A stretch of DNA of 34,919 nucleotides from Symbiodinium natans (GCA_905221605.1 CAJNDS010000672.1:57501-92419), one strand, 5' to 3'; counted from the first letter of the stretch, positions 9,460-20,361 are shown. Made by a program: numbers and translations. Notes: generated by a model from the sequence alone, not told the origin.

Positions 9460-10720
9460 GAGGAAGGCGGGGGAGAGATGGAACCTCCGAGTTCTTTGAA
9501 GCTGGATCCCCAAATCTACCTGGCAAGTTAAAGCGAACACCCAAAGTCCTCAGCGCTTTGGGCTGCAGGGCTTAAGGGCTGCCTGGCTCAGAGAGCTCTC
9601 GGACTTTGTTGAAAACCCGCACCCCCCTTGCCAAAACAAGAAAACCAAAATACAAACTAACAAGAAGAAGCCCGCGGGAAAGCCCCCAAGAAGGGAGCAG
9701 GGCCTAAGACCTGAAGCCTTGAGAGCCCTCGACCCGTCGGCTGCTTTTTTCCATCAGAGGAGCCTCAGGATGGACGCTTACGCCTATCCCAAGAAGCCGG
9801 CCGCGCCCAGAGTCCCTTGGCAAGTTTATCACAGGGTGTTTTTCTGCAGGCTTTTGGGAGTGGCTCTGGGGCTCTTGGGGTGCAGGACTCTAATTAGGAG
9901 GGGCTTTTTTGGGGGGTTCAGGTCGATAGAGACACGCTGCTCAGTGCAGGCGCCACGCGCTGCCTACTCTGCAAGCCGATGGGCAGACCCGGCGGAAGTT
10001 ACAGTGGACAGGGCCCTCTTGTCATTCAAGCTATCAAAACTCAGACTCTTGCGAGGATCTGGAAAGTAGGTCCTTCGAGGGCTCCTCAAGACTGCCCAAT
10101 AGTAGCTTAGTACCGGTATTGCAGAGTGCTAAATCGGGGTGGGCTCTATAGTTTCTGGATCCGCCCAGACCCAGGGTCCGGGAAAACATGACGGTAGACG
10201 GGCAGCTCGTTTTGCCGAATCTAGTCCCCATTCCGACACACAGTTTGGTTAAGCCAAGGAGCATGTCAACAAATCTCGAGAGAGACATGTCGAAGGTATG
10301 TGAAAATCCATTCCGCCAATTTCGAAACTGAAGTTGGATAGGCTAAGGGCGATACCAGTGCTGGCCAGACGGGAAACGCAGCTTCTTATACATCTTGCCA
10401 ACCGCAAACCGAAGCAAGCCGACGCAGCCCGACAACCTGAACAAGGGAAACGCAGCATCTTGCACAAGTCCACCAAAAAAAAAAGAAAAACACGTGCCCT
10501 GCTCGCAGCCTTCAAGCTGCTGGAGGTTGAGTCTATGAGATGGAGTGGGCCAAAGCCACAAGCCTACCGGGGTAGACGGTTGTTCACATTGGCGCTTGAT
10601 CAGCACTAGCAGCCACTAGCAGAGTCGGCGGATCTGGAGTTCCCCGCAGGCTGGCTCGGAAGCCAAGGTCCCGAAGCCCACAAAACAATGATAAACCAGC
10701 TGCCTCTACATGCCACGCCT
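9460..10720. other. No recognised gene; isolated coding-like patches
   Basis: A GC-ending patch at about 9766-9822 reads MDAYAYPKKPAAPRVPWQ after CTCAG and before GTTTAT, and could be a small + strand exon. A 91-codon + frame at 10334-10609 (Lys/Arg-rich) shows no motif. Neither can be tied to a family. Confidence 0.35.

Positions 10721-10722
<2 letters not shown>

Positions 10723-10758
<36 letters not shown>
10723..10758. repeat. Poly(C) run of about 36 bases
   Basis: An uninterrupted C homopolymer is followed by AAAACTGCCCAAG and a coding-like frame (RVNLAINGPRDGDDSD, from about 10772). It may serve as the pyrimidine tract of a splice acceptor. The exact length may be affected by sequencing error. 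Confidence 0.9.
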
Positions 10759-10760
<2 letters not shown>

Positions 10761-11304
10761 AACTGCCCAAGCGGGTCAACCTGGCAATCAATGGACCTCG
10801 CGACGGTGACGACAGTGACAGAACAAAATGTAGCAGAACGGCTGAATCGTCACTCGTGTTTGCCAGGCTCCCCGTGCTCCACCTCGCGGCCCCACTGCCG
10901 GGCCCCCGCCGCCGCTGCCTGGCTCAATCTCGGGCATTGCGTTGAAGAGGAAAGTTGTAAAGAATTGAGGAACAGTTTGCGTGAGAGGGATTTGATGGTT
11001 TTTTTCGGCAATTTGGGGTTGCTAGTTAGGCTTTTGGGTGCATGGCATCTGGCTGAATAGTAAATTATGTGAAGTTGTCACATGAATTAAACTCATGTAA
11101 CGAACAGAACTATTTACACCGAGGGCTGGTGCCTGGCTAAGGGTTTACATTTAGGTCTAGTCAGTCTAGTCTAGGTGTTGGTAGATGGTTGGAGCCGCTA
11201 CGGGAAGCGAGGCCGCGCAACATACCCCGAAACATACCCTCTTCCCAACACCTGGCCTGGCAAGGGGCGATGCGGTGTAAACTGGAGCAAGCCCATGCAC
11301 ACAC

Positions 11305-11336
11305 GCACATACATATATATATATATATATATATGT
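11305..11336. repeat. (TA)n microsatellite
   Basis: An alternating TA run lies in ACATATAT...ATGTATG context. A similar shorter patch lies at about 12513-12562. Confidence 0.9.
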
Positions 11337-11339
11337 ATG

Positions 11340-12285
11340 TATATCGTTTTATCAATTAAGAATTTCCGTGTCGAAACGCTGTGCACTTCTTGTTGCACCC
11401 GAGACAATGCAGCTCCTTCCCTGAGCTCAGAACGCCTGCCCGACCTAAATGGGCCATCCGCCGGCCCCGACTTTAACGCACCAAAGGCATGCCTGGCCAC
11501 TCTCACAGCAGGGCGTGACGTCTGCCCAGGTATTATGACAATTATGACCCGAACCTCGACTACTGCAACGCATCCCGGCTCCTAAAGTTCACATGAGTCA
11601 GATGGTATGGGCGGCGGCCATGTATGGACAAGGTAGCACTCGGGCATGTGGACTTGAGATTTCGATCCCGGGTAGTGCGGCTGGGGTGTCAGGTAGAAGG
11701 TTGGCGACCAAGTCGCTCAACAGCGAGTTTGTGTTTGTAGGCTTAGCATGTCACGCTCAGGGAGAACACTGGAGCTGTTGTGGTTGTTTCGTGTGTCTCC
11801 TATCGCTTCATGAGCCTCCTTCCGCAAGATGTGCAAGCCTTAAGTATGATGCCTCCATTAGCTCGCAGCAAGACCTTCCGAAGGCTCTTGAAAGGTTTGT
11901 GTGTCGCCTGCAAAGCCCAAAGCCACAAACGGCAAGGAACCCAATACCGCAGGGCCCCCAGTGTGTCTAGTGGCTTTTGTAGGCTTCGGTTCATGGTGTT
12001 TTTGGATGTTCGGTGGGCTTAGGGCTTAGAGGCAAGAAGGACCACGTTACATTGGATGGCTTCAGAGTCCTTAGCATGAGCCTTTGCGGCATGAGCTTCA
12101 TGTAAGATGTCAGAGAGGTCCCGGCCCAAACCTAATCCATCCCCATACAGAAGTCAGTGAGTACTCCGCACCTCAACCGATCTCCAAGACAATAAACCAC
12201 CCGAGAAGGATGAAGACCAGTTGGAGTTGTAGTTGCGCTACCTACAACCCCAGTTATTACATGACCCAACAGCCGTAAACCCATC
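11340..12285. other. No recognised gene
   Basis: Open + frames at 11175-11585 and 11593-11970 contain GC-ending patches (for example PDLNGPSAGPDFNAPKA around 11440-11490). No family or consistent splice pair was found. Confidence 0.35.
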
Positions 12286-12287
12286 TG

Positions 12288-12400
12288 AACCCTCTGAACC
12301 CTAACCCCAAAAATCTTCAAAGCACCCCAACTACCCTTAAACCCTGACCCCTGAACCCTAAACCCTTAACCCCAACCCTAAACCCTGAACCCTAAACCAT
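12288..12400 (-). repeat. Telomere-like block, C-strand, degenerate
   Basis: About 110 bases of CCCTAAA, CCCTGAA and CCCTTAA variants lie on the + strand and end at ACCATGGAG. A GC-ending frame follows from 12405 (TEAWAGPPGLARGPPLERNG) and may be an exon. Confidence 0.9.
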
Positions 12401-12730
12401 GGAGACGGAGGCTTGGGCTGGACCCCCTGGCTTGGCCCGGGGCCCACCGCTTGAGCGAAATGGCGAATGGAAATGAAGAGCTGTTTGGGGCACGTGGAGA
12501 GGAGTAATTTGTATGTATGTATACATATATATATAATGTATGTATATGCCTGTATATACATAGAAGTATAGTAGAAGTTCTAAGTAGTTTAGGGGGGATA
12601 TCATGAGAATATCTACGCCTAGTGCGCGGTGTAGGCACCTCCAGCCTGGAGAAGCGTCAGCGTTGCATGTATTCCAGGTGGGTTGTGGTGTTTTTAGCAG
12701 CTGCATGTACTCATGCTTTGTTTTGTCCAG

Positions 12731-12838
12731 AGATCTGCCCGGAGCTCCAAGGAGTACCCGCTGGACATCCCGAGCTATGTCGATCCCAGGCATCGCGGGG
12801 AGTGCCTCCGCAATCTGGGGGGGGGCGAGCAGCTTTGG
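12731..12838 (+). CDS. Unassigned internal exon with telomere-like donor
   Basis: The acceptor tract TGCTTTGTTTTGTCCAG is strong. The frame reads RSARSSKEYPLDIPSYVDPR then HRGECLRNLGGGEQLW (36 codons, phase 0 to 0), with almost every codon ending in G or C. The intron opens GTTCAGGGTTGAGG, a telomere-like variant, and the next acceptor region (about 12945-12975) is C-rich with a 16-base poly(C). The family is not recognised. A 235-codon minus-strand frame across this region is its antisense shadow. Confidence 0.55.
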
Positions 12839-12955
12839 GTTCAGGGTTGAGGAGGCTTCCGGTTTGGATGTGCCCCGACTCTGGTCATGTGATGACAGCT
12901 CAGGGATCCCATAACCAAAATGTTGAGAGGGACTCTCCTCTTCTTCCCCCCTAAG

Positions 12956-12971
12956 CCCCCCCCCCCCCCCC
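12956..12971. repeat. Poly(C) run before a splice-like AG
   Basis: Sixteen C residues are followed by GAAG and open + frames (GAG AAA CGG at 12976, or the GC-ending MPTGSEPGYLASCLDSFYYP from 13019). Confidence 0.85.
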
Positions 12972-13017
12972 GAAGGAGAAACGGCAAATGGCAAAAGACA
13001 CCTCTGCTCCCACGAAG

Positions 13018-13079
13018 GATGCCTACGGGTTCGGAGCCAGGGTACTTGGCATCCTGCCTGGACTCCTTCTACTACCCAG
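13018..13079 (+). CDS. Unassigned probable exon
   Basis: After CACCTCTGCTCCCACGAAG the frame reads MPTGSEPGYLASCLDSFYYP with mostly G/C third positions and may close at a GC donor at 13080. The phase does not match the exon ending at 12838, so another exon (perhaps 12976-) or another transcript would lie between. The family is unknown. Confidence 0.35.
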
Positions 13080-13199
13080 GCCTCGAACTGAGATCTCAAA
13101 AATTCTTGAAAGCTTTCGGCGACCTCCGAGAGCTCTGAGGCTTCTGGGCTTCACACCCTCAAAGGGCCCCGATCTTGCTCCCCCGCCAAGGGTTCCATT

Positions 13200-14230
13200 C
13201 TGGGTGTTTGTGTAGACTGGAATGTGAGTTGCAGATGCTGGAATATGAGTTCCAGATCGTGCTTTCAGGTCCTCACTTCAGATGTGATACAAGTGTGATG
13301 GACAGAGTTGTTTAGCTGTATAGAGTTTGTTTCACACTTTTCTCAGCTGTTAATGGTTCTCTGTCTGTTGTTGTTCAGGGTTCCTTTTTCGGTTGGGAAT
13401 TCCGGTTTTTGCTGATTCCTGACTTGCCAATTTAGAACCTTATGAGTCTAATATGGAACGTGCTACAGTGAAAAGTGCTTTCCAAGTATGCCCTGACAGC
13501 CCGCAAAGTCGTAGCATGCCCTTCTCCACAAATCCCAGGCCGCTCATTTCGGCATACTCAGGGTTCAGGGCTTGGGGCTTGGGGCTCAAGACTTTGCGGT
13601 TTTGGGTTGGAGAGGCTCGCAAGTGCATCATTTCGGGTGGCTCCAGGACGACTGGTTGTTGGTCTTTCCGGGCGCATGTACCATTTGCAGAAATTGTGTG
13701 GGGCCTTGAACCCTCAACTCCTGGCCGTTTGCACACCAGAGGCATGCCGCCCGTGCTTCCCGATCTCTCGGACGAGTGGAGGCTTCGTGCTTCGGTGGCG
13801 CGTTTCAGATCCCACCCTGTGTCCGTGAGGGCTGAAGGTTCAGCCGCCCCTGAAGCAGCCTAAATCGAGACGGGCTGACATGGAAAGCCACCGCATGAAC
13901 TAAACCTGAAGCAGAATGAAGGTCTGCGGTCTGTCTTCCAAGGAAGTCGAGATGCAAGGGGTTTTAGCAACCATGGTCTGAACCCTTGAGCCAGATTCCC
14001 AAATTTGCCCAAATTCAAGAACCCGATGCTTGAAACCCCACGGCCACAAATCCAATCCGATTGCCACCATCAACTGTGGTTGCCTTTTGTTCTCACCCTT
14101 CGCTTCACGTTGTAGGCTCCAGCAGTCGAATTCCTGGTCCTTTGAAGGTGCAGGATCTTTGGGGGGAAAAAAGGGACTCCCTCGGAACCATGCGTACACC
14201 CCCTTAGGCGTCTCTAGCTCCAGCATTCCA
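13200..14230. other. No recognised gene; one possible small exon
   Basis: After TTGCCAATTTAG (about 13435) a frame reads PYESNMERATVKSAFQ and closes at GTATGC. A G-strand telomere-like patch (TCAGGGTTCAGGGCTTGGGG) follows at about 13558-13590. The remainder shows nothing I can name. Confidence 0.3.
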
Positions 14231-14242
14231 CTTGTAACGGAG

Positions 14243-14329
14243 TGAACTCCAAGCTCGAACATCTTGAACACATCATCGCCCAAATCGCCACTCCGCTGCC
14301 CAGCCACCCAATGCAAAATCATCTTCATG
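14243..14329 (+). CDS. Unassigned internal exon
   Basis: After GTAACGGAG the frame reads NSKLEHLEHIIAQIATPLPS then HPMQNHLH and closes at G|GTGGCTGG. Third positions are mostly C/G. The first part looks amphipathic-helical. The open minus-strand frame over this region (13900-14328) is interpreted as antisense shadow. The family is not recognised. Confidence 0.45.
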
Positions 14330-14690
14330 GTGGCTGGGAGCAGCAGGAGGCGGGTTCGGCCATGCTGCTGCAGGGGTGTCTCTTTCGGGTCTCATTTGGG
14401 TCCTCATTGGGTCTGATCTGGGTCTGATTTGCGCGTCTGGGGCTCAGGTTTCCGGGTGACGATACTAGGGCCATCTTTGCTTTGGTGGCCTTTTTCTGTT
14501 CGGAATCCCTGAGAGTTTTGCAGGTTTAGAGTTTGAAATCCACCGGCTTCCAAGCCCTCGGTGCTCCGCAAGCCGCGGCAGCCCCGCGCCATCAGCAGCC
14601 GAGCCCAGACCCGCTGGGAAGAGCAGGCGCCACTGAGCCAGTGCCCGAAAAGCTTCAGGCTTAGCGGAGGCTTAGGGCCGCTCATCTCAG

Positions 14691-14841
14691 CGCCCCTTCG
14701 CCTAGGACCCTTATAGCCCCAACAAAGCTCAACACATCCGGAGCCCTTGTCCTCGACAACCCGAAAAAACAAACTGAACTGCAACTCCCCGGCCTCGCAA
14801 GCGAAGAGCCCGGAGCCGAAGTCAACTCCGGCCGACAATCT
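14691..14841 (+). CDS. Unassigned internal exon with GTTTAGGG donor
   Basis: After CGCTCATCTCAG the frame reads APSPRTLIAPTKLNTSGALV, LDNPKKQTELQLPGLASEEP and GAEVNSGRQS, with strongly C/G-ending codons. It closes at GTTTAGGGTTTAGGG, so the intron begins as telomeric G-strand repeat. If the intron is not removed the frame stops two codons later (GTT TAG). The longer minus-strand frame (14404-14838) is its mirror. The family is not recognised. Confidence 0.55.
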
Positions 14842-14910
14842 GTTTAGGGTTTAGGGTTGTAGGTGGTCGAGGGTTTGGGTGGTTGAGGGTTGAGGGCTGA
14901 GGGTTTGGAG
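14842..14910 (+). repeat. Telomere-like block, G-strand, at an intron start
   Basis: Two perfect TTTAGGG units are followed by GGTTGAGGG-type variants, beginning exactly at the predicted 5' splice site. Confidence 0.9.
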
Positions 14911-16030
14911 AAGGGCTTGGAAGAGCTTTCTTGAAAGCATGTCAGTCCCTTTGAGTAGGCTTCTTTTTCTTTCAGTTTTTGTCGGATTTTGCAAGACTGT
15001 GAAGGGTGCTTAAGGGCGCGTACTTTCGTGCTTAGTTGCTGAAGTCGCCTGTATGTTTTGCAAGGACTTTTTGGGGGATTTGCGCTCTTAGGTTGCTAGC
15101 TTCGAAGGCTATTCAGGGCGTTCAGAGCGTTTTGGGCAGTTTGAGTCCATGTAGTAGGGGTCTGTTTAGGGGCGTTCAAGACCTTGCTTGGGGCTTGTCA
15201 GTACATCTTGGGGCGTGCTGCTACTGTACTTGTTGTGGCTGGTTAAAGTTCTTTCTCGGGCTTTTAAGGGGGTTGTCATGCGGTGCGGTCGCGGTTTTCT
15301 TGGTGGTGCTAGCAAGGATCTCAGCGCTCCTTTTGTCTTCTAATGGCTTGTGTCGGTTAAGTTCAATGGGTAGATCTCCTTGGGTCAGCTTTGCAAAAGT
15401 GTAGCTCCACGAAGGCTTTATACGTATGATTGAGATGTGTGAGTTTTTCGGATTCAGATCTTGCACATCCGCGTTTGGGGCCTTTGCACGCTTCATGTTG
15501 CCCAAGTCTTAGCACAGGCATTTTGGCATCCACAGGGTTTCGGATCATGAGAGCCTTCATAGATCAGGTGGGATCCCAATTCAGCACAATCTCCGTCCGA
15601 GATCTTGAGCCTCTCACCCCAAGCCCTCATGGAAACATCCAATTTGAGTTCATGCTGTGCGCTTACGGGCTAGAGAGTCCCAGATGCCCCCTTCCCCCTC
15701 CTCAAGCTGTTCCCGAAAGCCCTGAAACTCAGCCTTTGTGGCAGATCTCGCCGCCATACACCCGGAACTACACGGTGGGAGCACAGGAACCCAGAGCCCG
15801 AAAGGTAAGCGGAGAAGCGTTCAGAAAGAGATGGGCAGTTCGGAAAATCTTGGTCCTGTTTGGGTTACCCTAAAGATGAGGCTCCGAATGTCAGAGGTCC
15901 AACCCTCTATAACCCTTGTTATCATCCCAATAAGACCCCCTAAACCATCTCAGACTCTGCAAAAGCCTGTTAAACCTTATAGGCAAAGCCCATAAAAACC
16001 TTTTAAGACCTATAAAACCAACGCATCCAA
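14911..16030. other. No recognised gene
   Basis: Long frames exist on both strands (15036-15404 +, 15430-15873 +, 15221-15505 -) without recognisable motifs, and orientation could not be decided. A weak C-strand telomere-like patch lies at about 15935-15950. Confidence 0.3.
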
Positions 16031-16037
16031 CGCATCG

Positions 16038-16074
16038 CTTTAGGGTTTGGGGTTTAAGGTTATAAGGGTTTAGT
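16038..16074 (+). repeat. Telomere-like block, G-strand, degenerate
   Basis: CTTTAGGGTTTGGGGTTTAA and AAGGGTTTAG variants. Confidence 0.8.
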
Positions 16075-16860
16075 CAATGCCCGACTTGCGAGGTTTTTTT
16101 GGTGAAGTTGCATGGGATGCACACAGTGCTCGGGCACCTTTTTGCGACAGAGCTGTTAGCTGACAAACCCTGCGCCCGCCTTCCCTGATTTTTTTTTGGG
16201 ACCGTTGGACGTTGCTTCTATGCTGGAGACAGGTTTCGACCTTGCGTGGCTCTTCGGGGATTCGGGCGAAGCACGTTTTGTCTTCGATTTCCGGAGATGC
16301 CCTGTTCGTGAGGAAGCTTCCTGTGTGCATTCCTATTATTAAAGGATTTCTTGGCCAAAGGTCTGCCCCAAAACCTGGAGCCTTAGCCCCGATGTGAAGG
16401 AGACCCACTCCGAGTACGGCAAAGAAGGCCTCGGCTACAGAACTCCAATGCAGGTTCTTCTCTTCTTCATCTCGTGGCCCCATCAGCACTGTTTCTATCC
16501 ATGGCATCTGGCTTGAGGTTGTCTTTTGCTGGCCGTTGGTATGAAAGACTTCGGTTCAGATGTAGGCTGTGATTTCATTCTGCGCGTTCAGCTGGAATTG
16601 GAGACTCAAGCCCTGCATTTGACAGGGGTTTACATGAAAGCACCTTGAGATTGCGTTCTTTCGGCTTTCTACTGGTCAGCGCTGCAAACTGGACCCCGTG
16701 CCCCATGCCCAACAGCTTGAATGCAAAGCCACAGACCTCAGCACGCATCGAAAACATCCTGAACACAATTAAACAACGTTCAGGGCCCCTTCTCCGATCA
16801 TTCAGTAACGTCCGTCAGAAGTGCTCTTCAAGACTCTGGGATGCTTCCGCCTTCCTTCAG

Positions 16861-17824
16861 CCTTACGGAGGCAGCAACTGCAGCACCACGGATACGGACC
16901 AGGCCACCCAAGGTTTCCAAGGTTTCCATCAGTGGTACCGTGCCACAGCGTGTTCCAGAGGATGGCTTAGACGGCCTCAGGACTTTGCAGGAGGGGCCCT
17001 TGGGAATGGTGGGTGTGAGAGGTGAGTGCCAGTACCGGTTTGAACTTGGAAGCTCAGGAGCCCGAACTCAATGACTCGAAGCCCTGAAAGATGCCTCTGG
17101 CAACATTGCGATGCCTAGGGTCCTAGAGCCACGTTGAACCCAAGCCCATGAGGCCTCCCATCGTATTCGCAGCACAGGTGAAGGTGGATGTTCCCACCAA
17201 GGGGTCGGCAAAGCACCACCTCGGTCTCTGCAAACCCTGCGCATTTGTCTTCAAGGCCCGGGGGCAGTTCGGACAGAGGGTTCAAGGTTTTTTGGGCGAT
17301 GCGTCTGGGATGGTTCGGGTTGTGCTGGGGGTTCTTACGCACTGGCAGGGCATTCGGGGCGGGCGGGAGGGTCTTGGGCCTAAAATTCCGGAGAGAACAG
17401 CGGAGAATCGGGCGCAGTCGCAAAGTCTTGCATGACCCCACTACCTGAGCAAGTTGCTGGTCTTGCAAGGACCCAAGCCTTCGGAAGCTGGGTCTTGAGG
17501 TTGAGTTGAGACCAGGGGGGGTTCAGGGCTGGGATGTCCGGCTGGAGGCTGGGGGGTAAACGATGTCCAGGATGGCTGCAACACGGGCTGGGAGTGCGAA
17601 TTCTGCCACCTCTGCGAGTCGGGAGCCCCAAGCTGTTGCAACTCGATTCTTTCGGCCGGCTTTATTCTCTGAATCTCTGAATGCTCCCAAATTTGCTACG
17701 AATCCCTCTAAGGCCGGGTGAGAAGAAGCGCCGCAAGAAGGCGAGCTGGGCTGATTTGGGTAGAGCCGTTTCGGCACAGCGTCTAGGTTGGCACTGTAAC
17801 CATAGCATCCATAACCAGATCTGA
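16861..17824 (+). CDS. CKPC/CHLC zinc-finger protein, split in at least four exons
   Basis: Exons are 16861-17008, 17178-17255, 17571-17617 and 17713-17824 (stop TGA at 17822). Joined phases agree (0, 0, 2). Exon 2 carries GSAKHHLGLCKPCAFVFK, exon 3 GCNTGWECEFCHLC and exon 4 EPGEKKRRKKASW. Together these form the small Cys/His module with a basic tail that is abundant in dinoflagellate proteomes and is presumed to bind zinc and RNA or another nucleic acid. Donors are GTGGGT, GC (17256) and GTCGGG; all acceptors are AG. Exon 1 (LTEAATAAPRIRTRPPKVSK ...) is basic and low-complexity, as is usual before this module, and is less certain. Earlier exons and the start codon were not found. Long minus-strand frames here are shadows. 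Confidence 0.82.
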
Positions 17825-17879
17825 GACGCGGTCAAAATTACTGCTTGCATATTTAGTGGAGGGGGTAGTTGTTGCAGCA

Positions 17880-17968
17880 AAACCCCGAGGATCGATAGGG
17901 GATGCGCTAGAATGATGGGGTTATTCGATACGATAGGATAAAAATGGAAAACGATAGGGGGGCGCGCT
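17880..17968. repeat. Imperfect direct repeat (GATAGGGG...GCGCTA)
   Basis: GATAGGGGATGCGCTAGAA (about 17893) and GATAGGGGGGCGCGCTAATT (about 17953) flank a third CGATAGGAT. They lie just after the predicted stop of the zinc-finger gene. The function is unknown. Confidence 0.5.
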
Positions 17969-18122
17969 AATTCAAAAACAAGCAAGGCTTAAACAAGTAA
18001 TCTTGACGCCGACTCATCTGATGTTAGGACTTGTTAGGGCGTACTAGAGTTGTTAGAGCAACTTGCGTGAACATGTGTTCCGGCTGGGGATTTGGGGAGA
18101 GCCGCTAACTGCTTCGCCCCAG

Positions 18123-19514
18123 GTGTGTTCCGCCAAGTTTCGGATCTTCGGCTAGGGCCATTGGATCCAAATAGCACCCCGCTAGAACTTCTTTGCAGCG
18201 AGTCCTTCTCAGTACGGACTCATGCCTTGAAGGGGAAGAGCAGTCAAGTGCCTAGTTGCGCTGGGCGAGGATACAAGATCATCAAGGTCTCGGGGACTTG
18301 AAGTGCGGAGTTTGTGGGCTTCGGGTCTCCCAAAGAATGAGGCTGCCCGGCTTCTGGATTTGATGCAGGAGCGGAAGCAGATTCGCCGTCAGAAGGTCAA
18401 CTGAGCCCACGCAGGCTCGAGTCCAGGAAGTGTGATGGGGTTCAGGATTGTATGGGACCAACAAAGATCGTCAACTCAGATCCCCTCTCGAGCCCTATCT
18501 CGAATGCTTCAGCATCTTCAGAACTCCCATGCAAGATGTGTGAGAACGTGTTCTCAGAAGTCTGCCAGGTGTGCGAGACGCTTCATTTGAGCTGCTGTCC
18601 CCGTGATGGTTGAAGCGATGTCACGATCAGGTTCCAGAGTCCGGGTTTTCAAAGCGCTTGTTCGTTCGAAGTCTAGCCGAGCGAGGGCCAGGGTTGTATC
18701 AGAACTGAGACGGTCGATCATAAGATATCCTTTTCTCTGGCCTACTTTTGCCACTCCTTATGGACGGTTGGTTGTGGTCGGCAGGTTTGTGACCGTGAAG
18801 GCGAGGACGTGCTGTCGGAAATCTGTATAACTAGTGATCAAGACTGGCTAGACAAGCATGGATCCGAGATAACGGTCCTTCTCATGACTGTCCGCAGACA
18901 GTCATAAGACCATGCACTAACTTGTTCCTGCTGTAAGAAGGTTTTGAAAGCACTTGCATATCTAGACGTCCCTGCCGAGACGGCCGCATGCATCCAGGTA
19001 ATCCATGTATGAAGCCAGCGGATATCAGCGGACGGCAGCTCGTGTAGCAGAGGCAACGCGGTCATGAAGGGACCGCCAAAGCTGTGTGTCGTGAAAGCTC
19101 AGACTCTGCCAGGGAACTCCTTGCCCGCATGCCGGTCTGTTCTGTTTGTACTCATTGTACTTCATGGTGCAAGCTTTTGGGGGTTGGGGGCCCTTTCACC
19201 TTCAGTGGCACAAGGCCAGAAAGTGCTTTGGAGGCGGAGTCTGAGATGTGTAAAAAAACACTGCGCGAGAGTTTTTGTCCGCCTCGTTGGAGGCAAGTCG
19301 CTATGCACCTTATAGGAGAGGGGAAGTGCGAGAAGGGTTCTTCGCGCTTCCATCTAAAGAACCCGACGGAACAGCTGTGCACTTCCGGGTTTTGAAGGCC
19401 GCTGAGGACAGCTCAACAACACTCCGATCGTTGTACTTGGTTAAGTCTCTTCGTACTGAACCTGGCTCTGATGTATACAACCTGGCCAAATACCAATCCG
19501 GCAGGCAGCCGTAG
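18123..19514 (+). CDS. Cys-rich multi-exon protein of unknown family
   Basis: Seven exons fit on the + strand: 18123-18211, 18336-18395, 18467-18568, 18785-18889, 18938-18997, 19051-19134 and 19293-19514 (stop TAG). The internal junctions are phase 0. Donors are GTACGG, GTCAAC, GTGTGC, GTCCGC (least sure), GTAATC and GTCTGT. The peptide includes NEAARLLDLMQERKQIRRQK (helical, charged), then CKMCENVFSEVCQVC plus a later Cys (a probable zinc-binding C-x2-C...C-x2-C), then KVLKALAYLDVPAETAACIQ, and ends FALPSKEPDGTAVHFRVLKA ... NLAKYQSGRQP. I recognise no family. A GC donor at 19505 in phase with an exon at 19931 could extend it instead of stopping. The first exon is missing. Confidence 0.55.
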
Positions 19515-19930
19515 CTCAATGAGGTGCCAAGAGGGCATTCGTTCCAAAACACTTTCTCCTCCCAGAGCCGAACCTCCCTTGTGGGCTTCCCAGCATTTGA
19601 ACCCTTGGGCCCTTGGGCCCAGTAATTTTCTTTGCCTGCAGAAGAATCCTGAAACTTCCGACTATAGGCTCTGAAAATGCCAGAGTTGCGAACTGTTGTC
19701 TACGTAGGAGTTGTCGAGACTACACTCACTGTGCAACATGAGAATCCCAGTCGCACAGCCACATTGGACACCAAGAAGCCTCAAAGCTACGGCCCCTGCC
19801 ATGCGGCTGCGTGCCAGAGCATGATGCTCTCACGAAGGTCTGTGCAAGGACACAGCCTGGCTGGCCTGGTCTATCGGCTCCTATGGGAAGACCCAAACGC
19901 ATGCACAGATAGGAGGTTCGTTCCTTTCAG

Positions 19931-20032
19931 GCACTCAAGGTTCTCTCATCCGGCAAGAATACTGTTCGCAATGTGCGAAGCCCATGAGCCTCTGAGAATG
20001 CTTGTTGACAACTTAAACACTTCACCAATCCG
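19931..20032 (+). CDS. Probable exon, possible continuation of the Cys-rich gene
   Basis: A strong acceptor (GTTCGTTCCTTTCAG) precedes the exon. The only frame open throughout reads HSRFSHPARILFAMCEAHEP then LRMLVDNLNTSPI, and the donor is GTAGGT. Its first base completes a codon with the AG that ends at 19504, so it can be spliced in phase to the previous gene through a GC donor. The family is unknown. Confidence 0.45.
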
Positions 20033-20113
20033 GTAGGTGCCCCTCCCCGCCACAGCAGATGCACTTCGAACGTAGGGGCGGGTGGATCTTTTAAAGTTCC
20101 TCGGGAGCTGCAG

Positions 20114-20296
20114 GACATGTATGTACAGGCAGGCCCTTTGGGAAGTGAGAGTGCACCAGTGGCAAACCTGAGAAGAGCACAATGCTTTCCACAGGCAGCT
20201 GACAGCAGCCTGTGCGTCGTAGAAGCCCTGGTTGATCGAAGAATCACTCTGCTGGCACTGCAGCTCTTCCAGAGTGCAGCAGACAAGTCACAGCGC
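20114..20296 (+). CDS. Unassigned probable exon
   Basis: After GGAGCTGCAG the frame reads DMYVQAGPLGSESAPVANLR, RAQCFPQAADSSLCVVEALV and DRRITLLALQLFQSAADKSQ, with a donor at GTAGAT (20297) and a stop just beyond. The residue mix is protein-like. The phase does not fit the exon ending at 20032, so the joining is unresolved. Confidence 0.4.
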
Positions 20297-20361
20297 GTAG
20301 ATTAGGATTGTTCGGATTTGGCCTACCTCCTACTGGGCGGCTATTTCCGTTGTTCCGACAG

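Noticed and set aside
12392-13099. Long minus-strand open frame of 235 codons
   Set aside because: The + strand of the same bases gives an exon with a strong acceptor and near-uniform G/C third positions (12731-12838). The minus frame is its mirror and elsewhere runs through poly(G) and (TA)n.
14404-14838. Minus-strand frame that starts right after CCCTAAACAG and looked like an exon
   Set aside because: The + frame 14691-14841 has better codon bias and splice signals; the apparent minus acceptor is the reverse of the GTTTAGGG donor.
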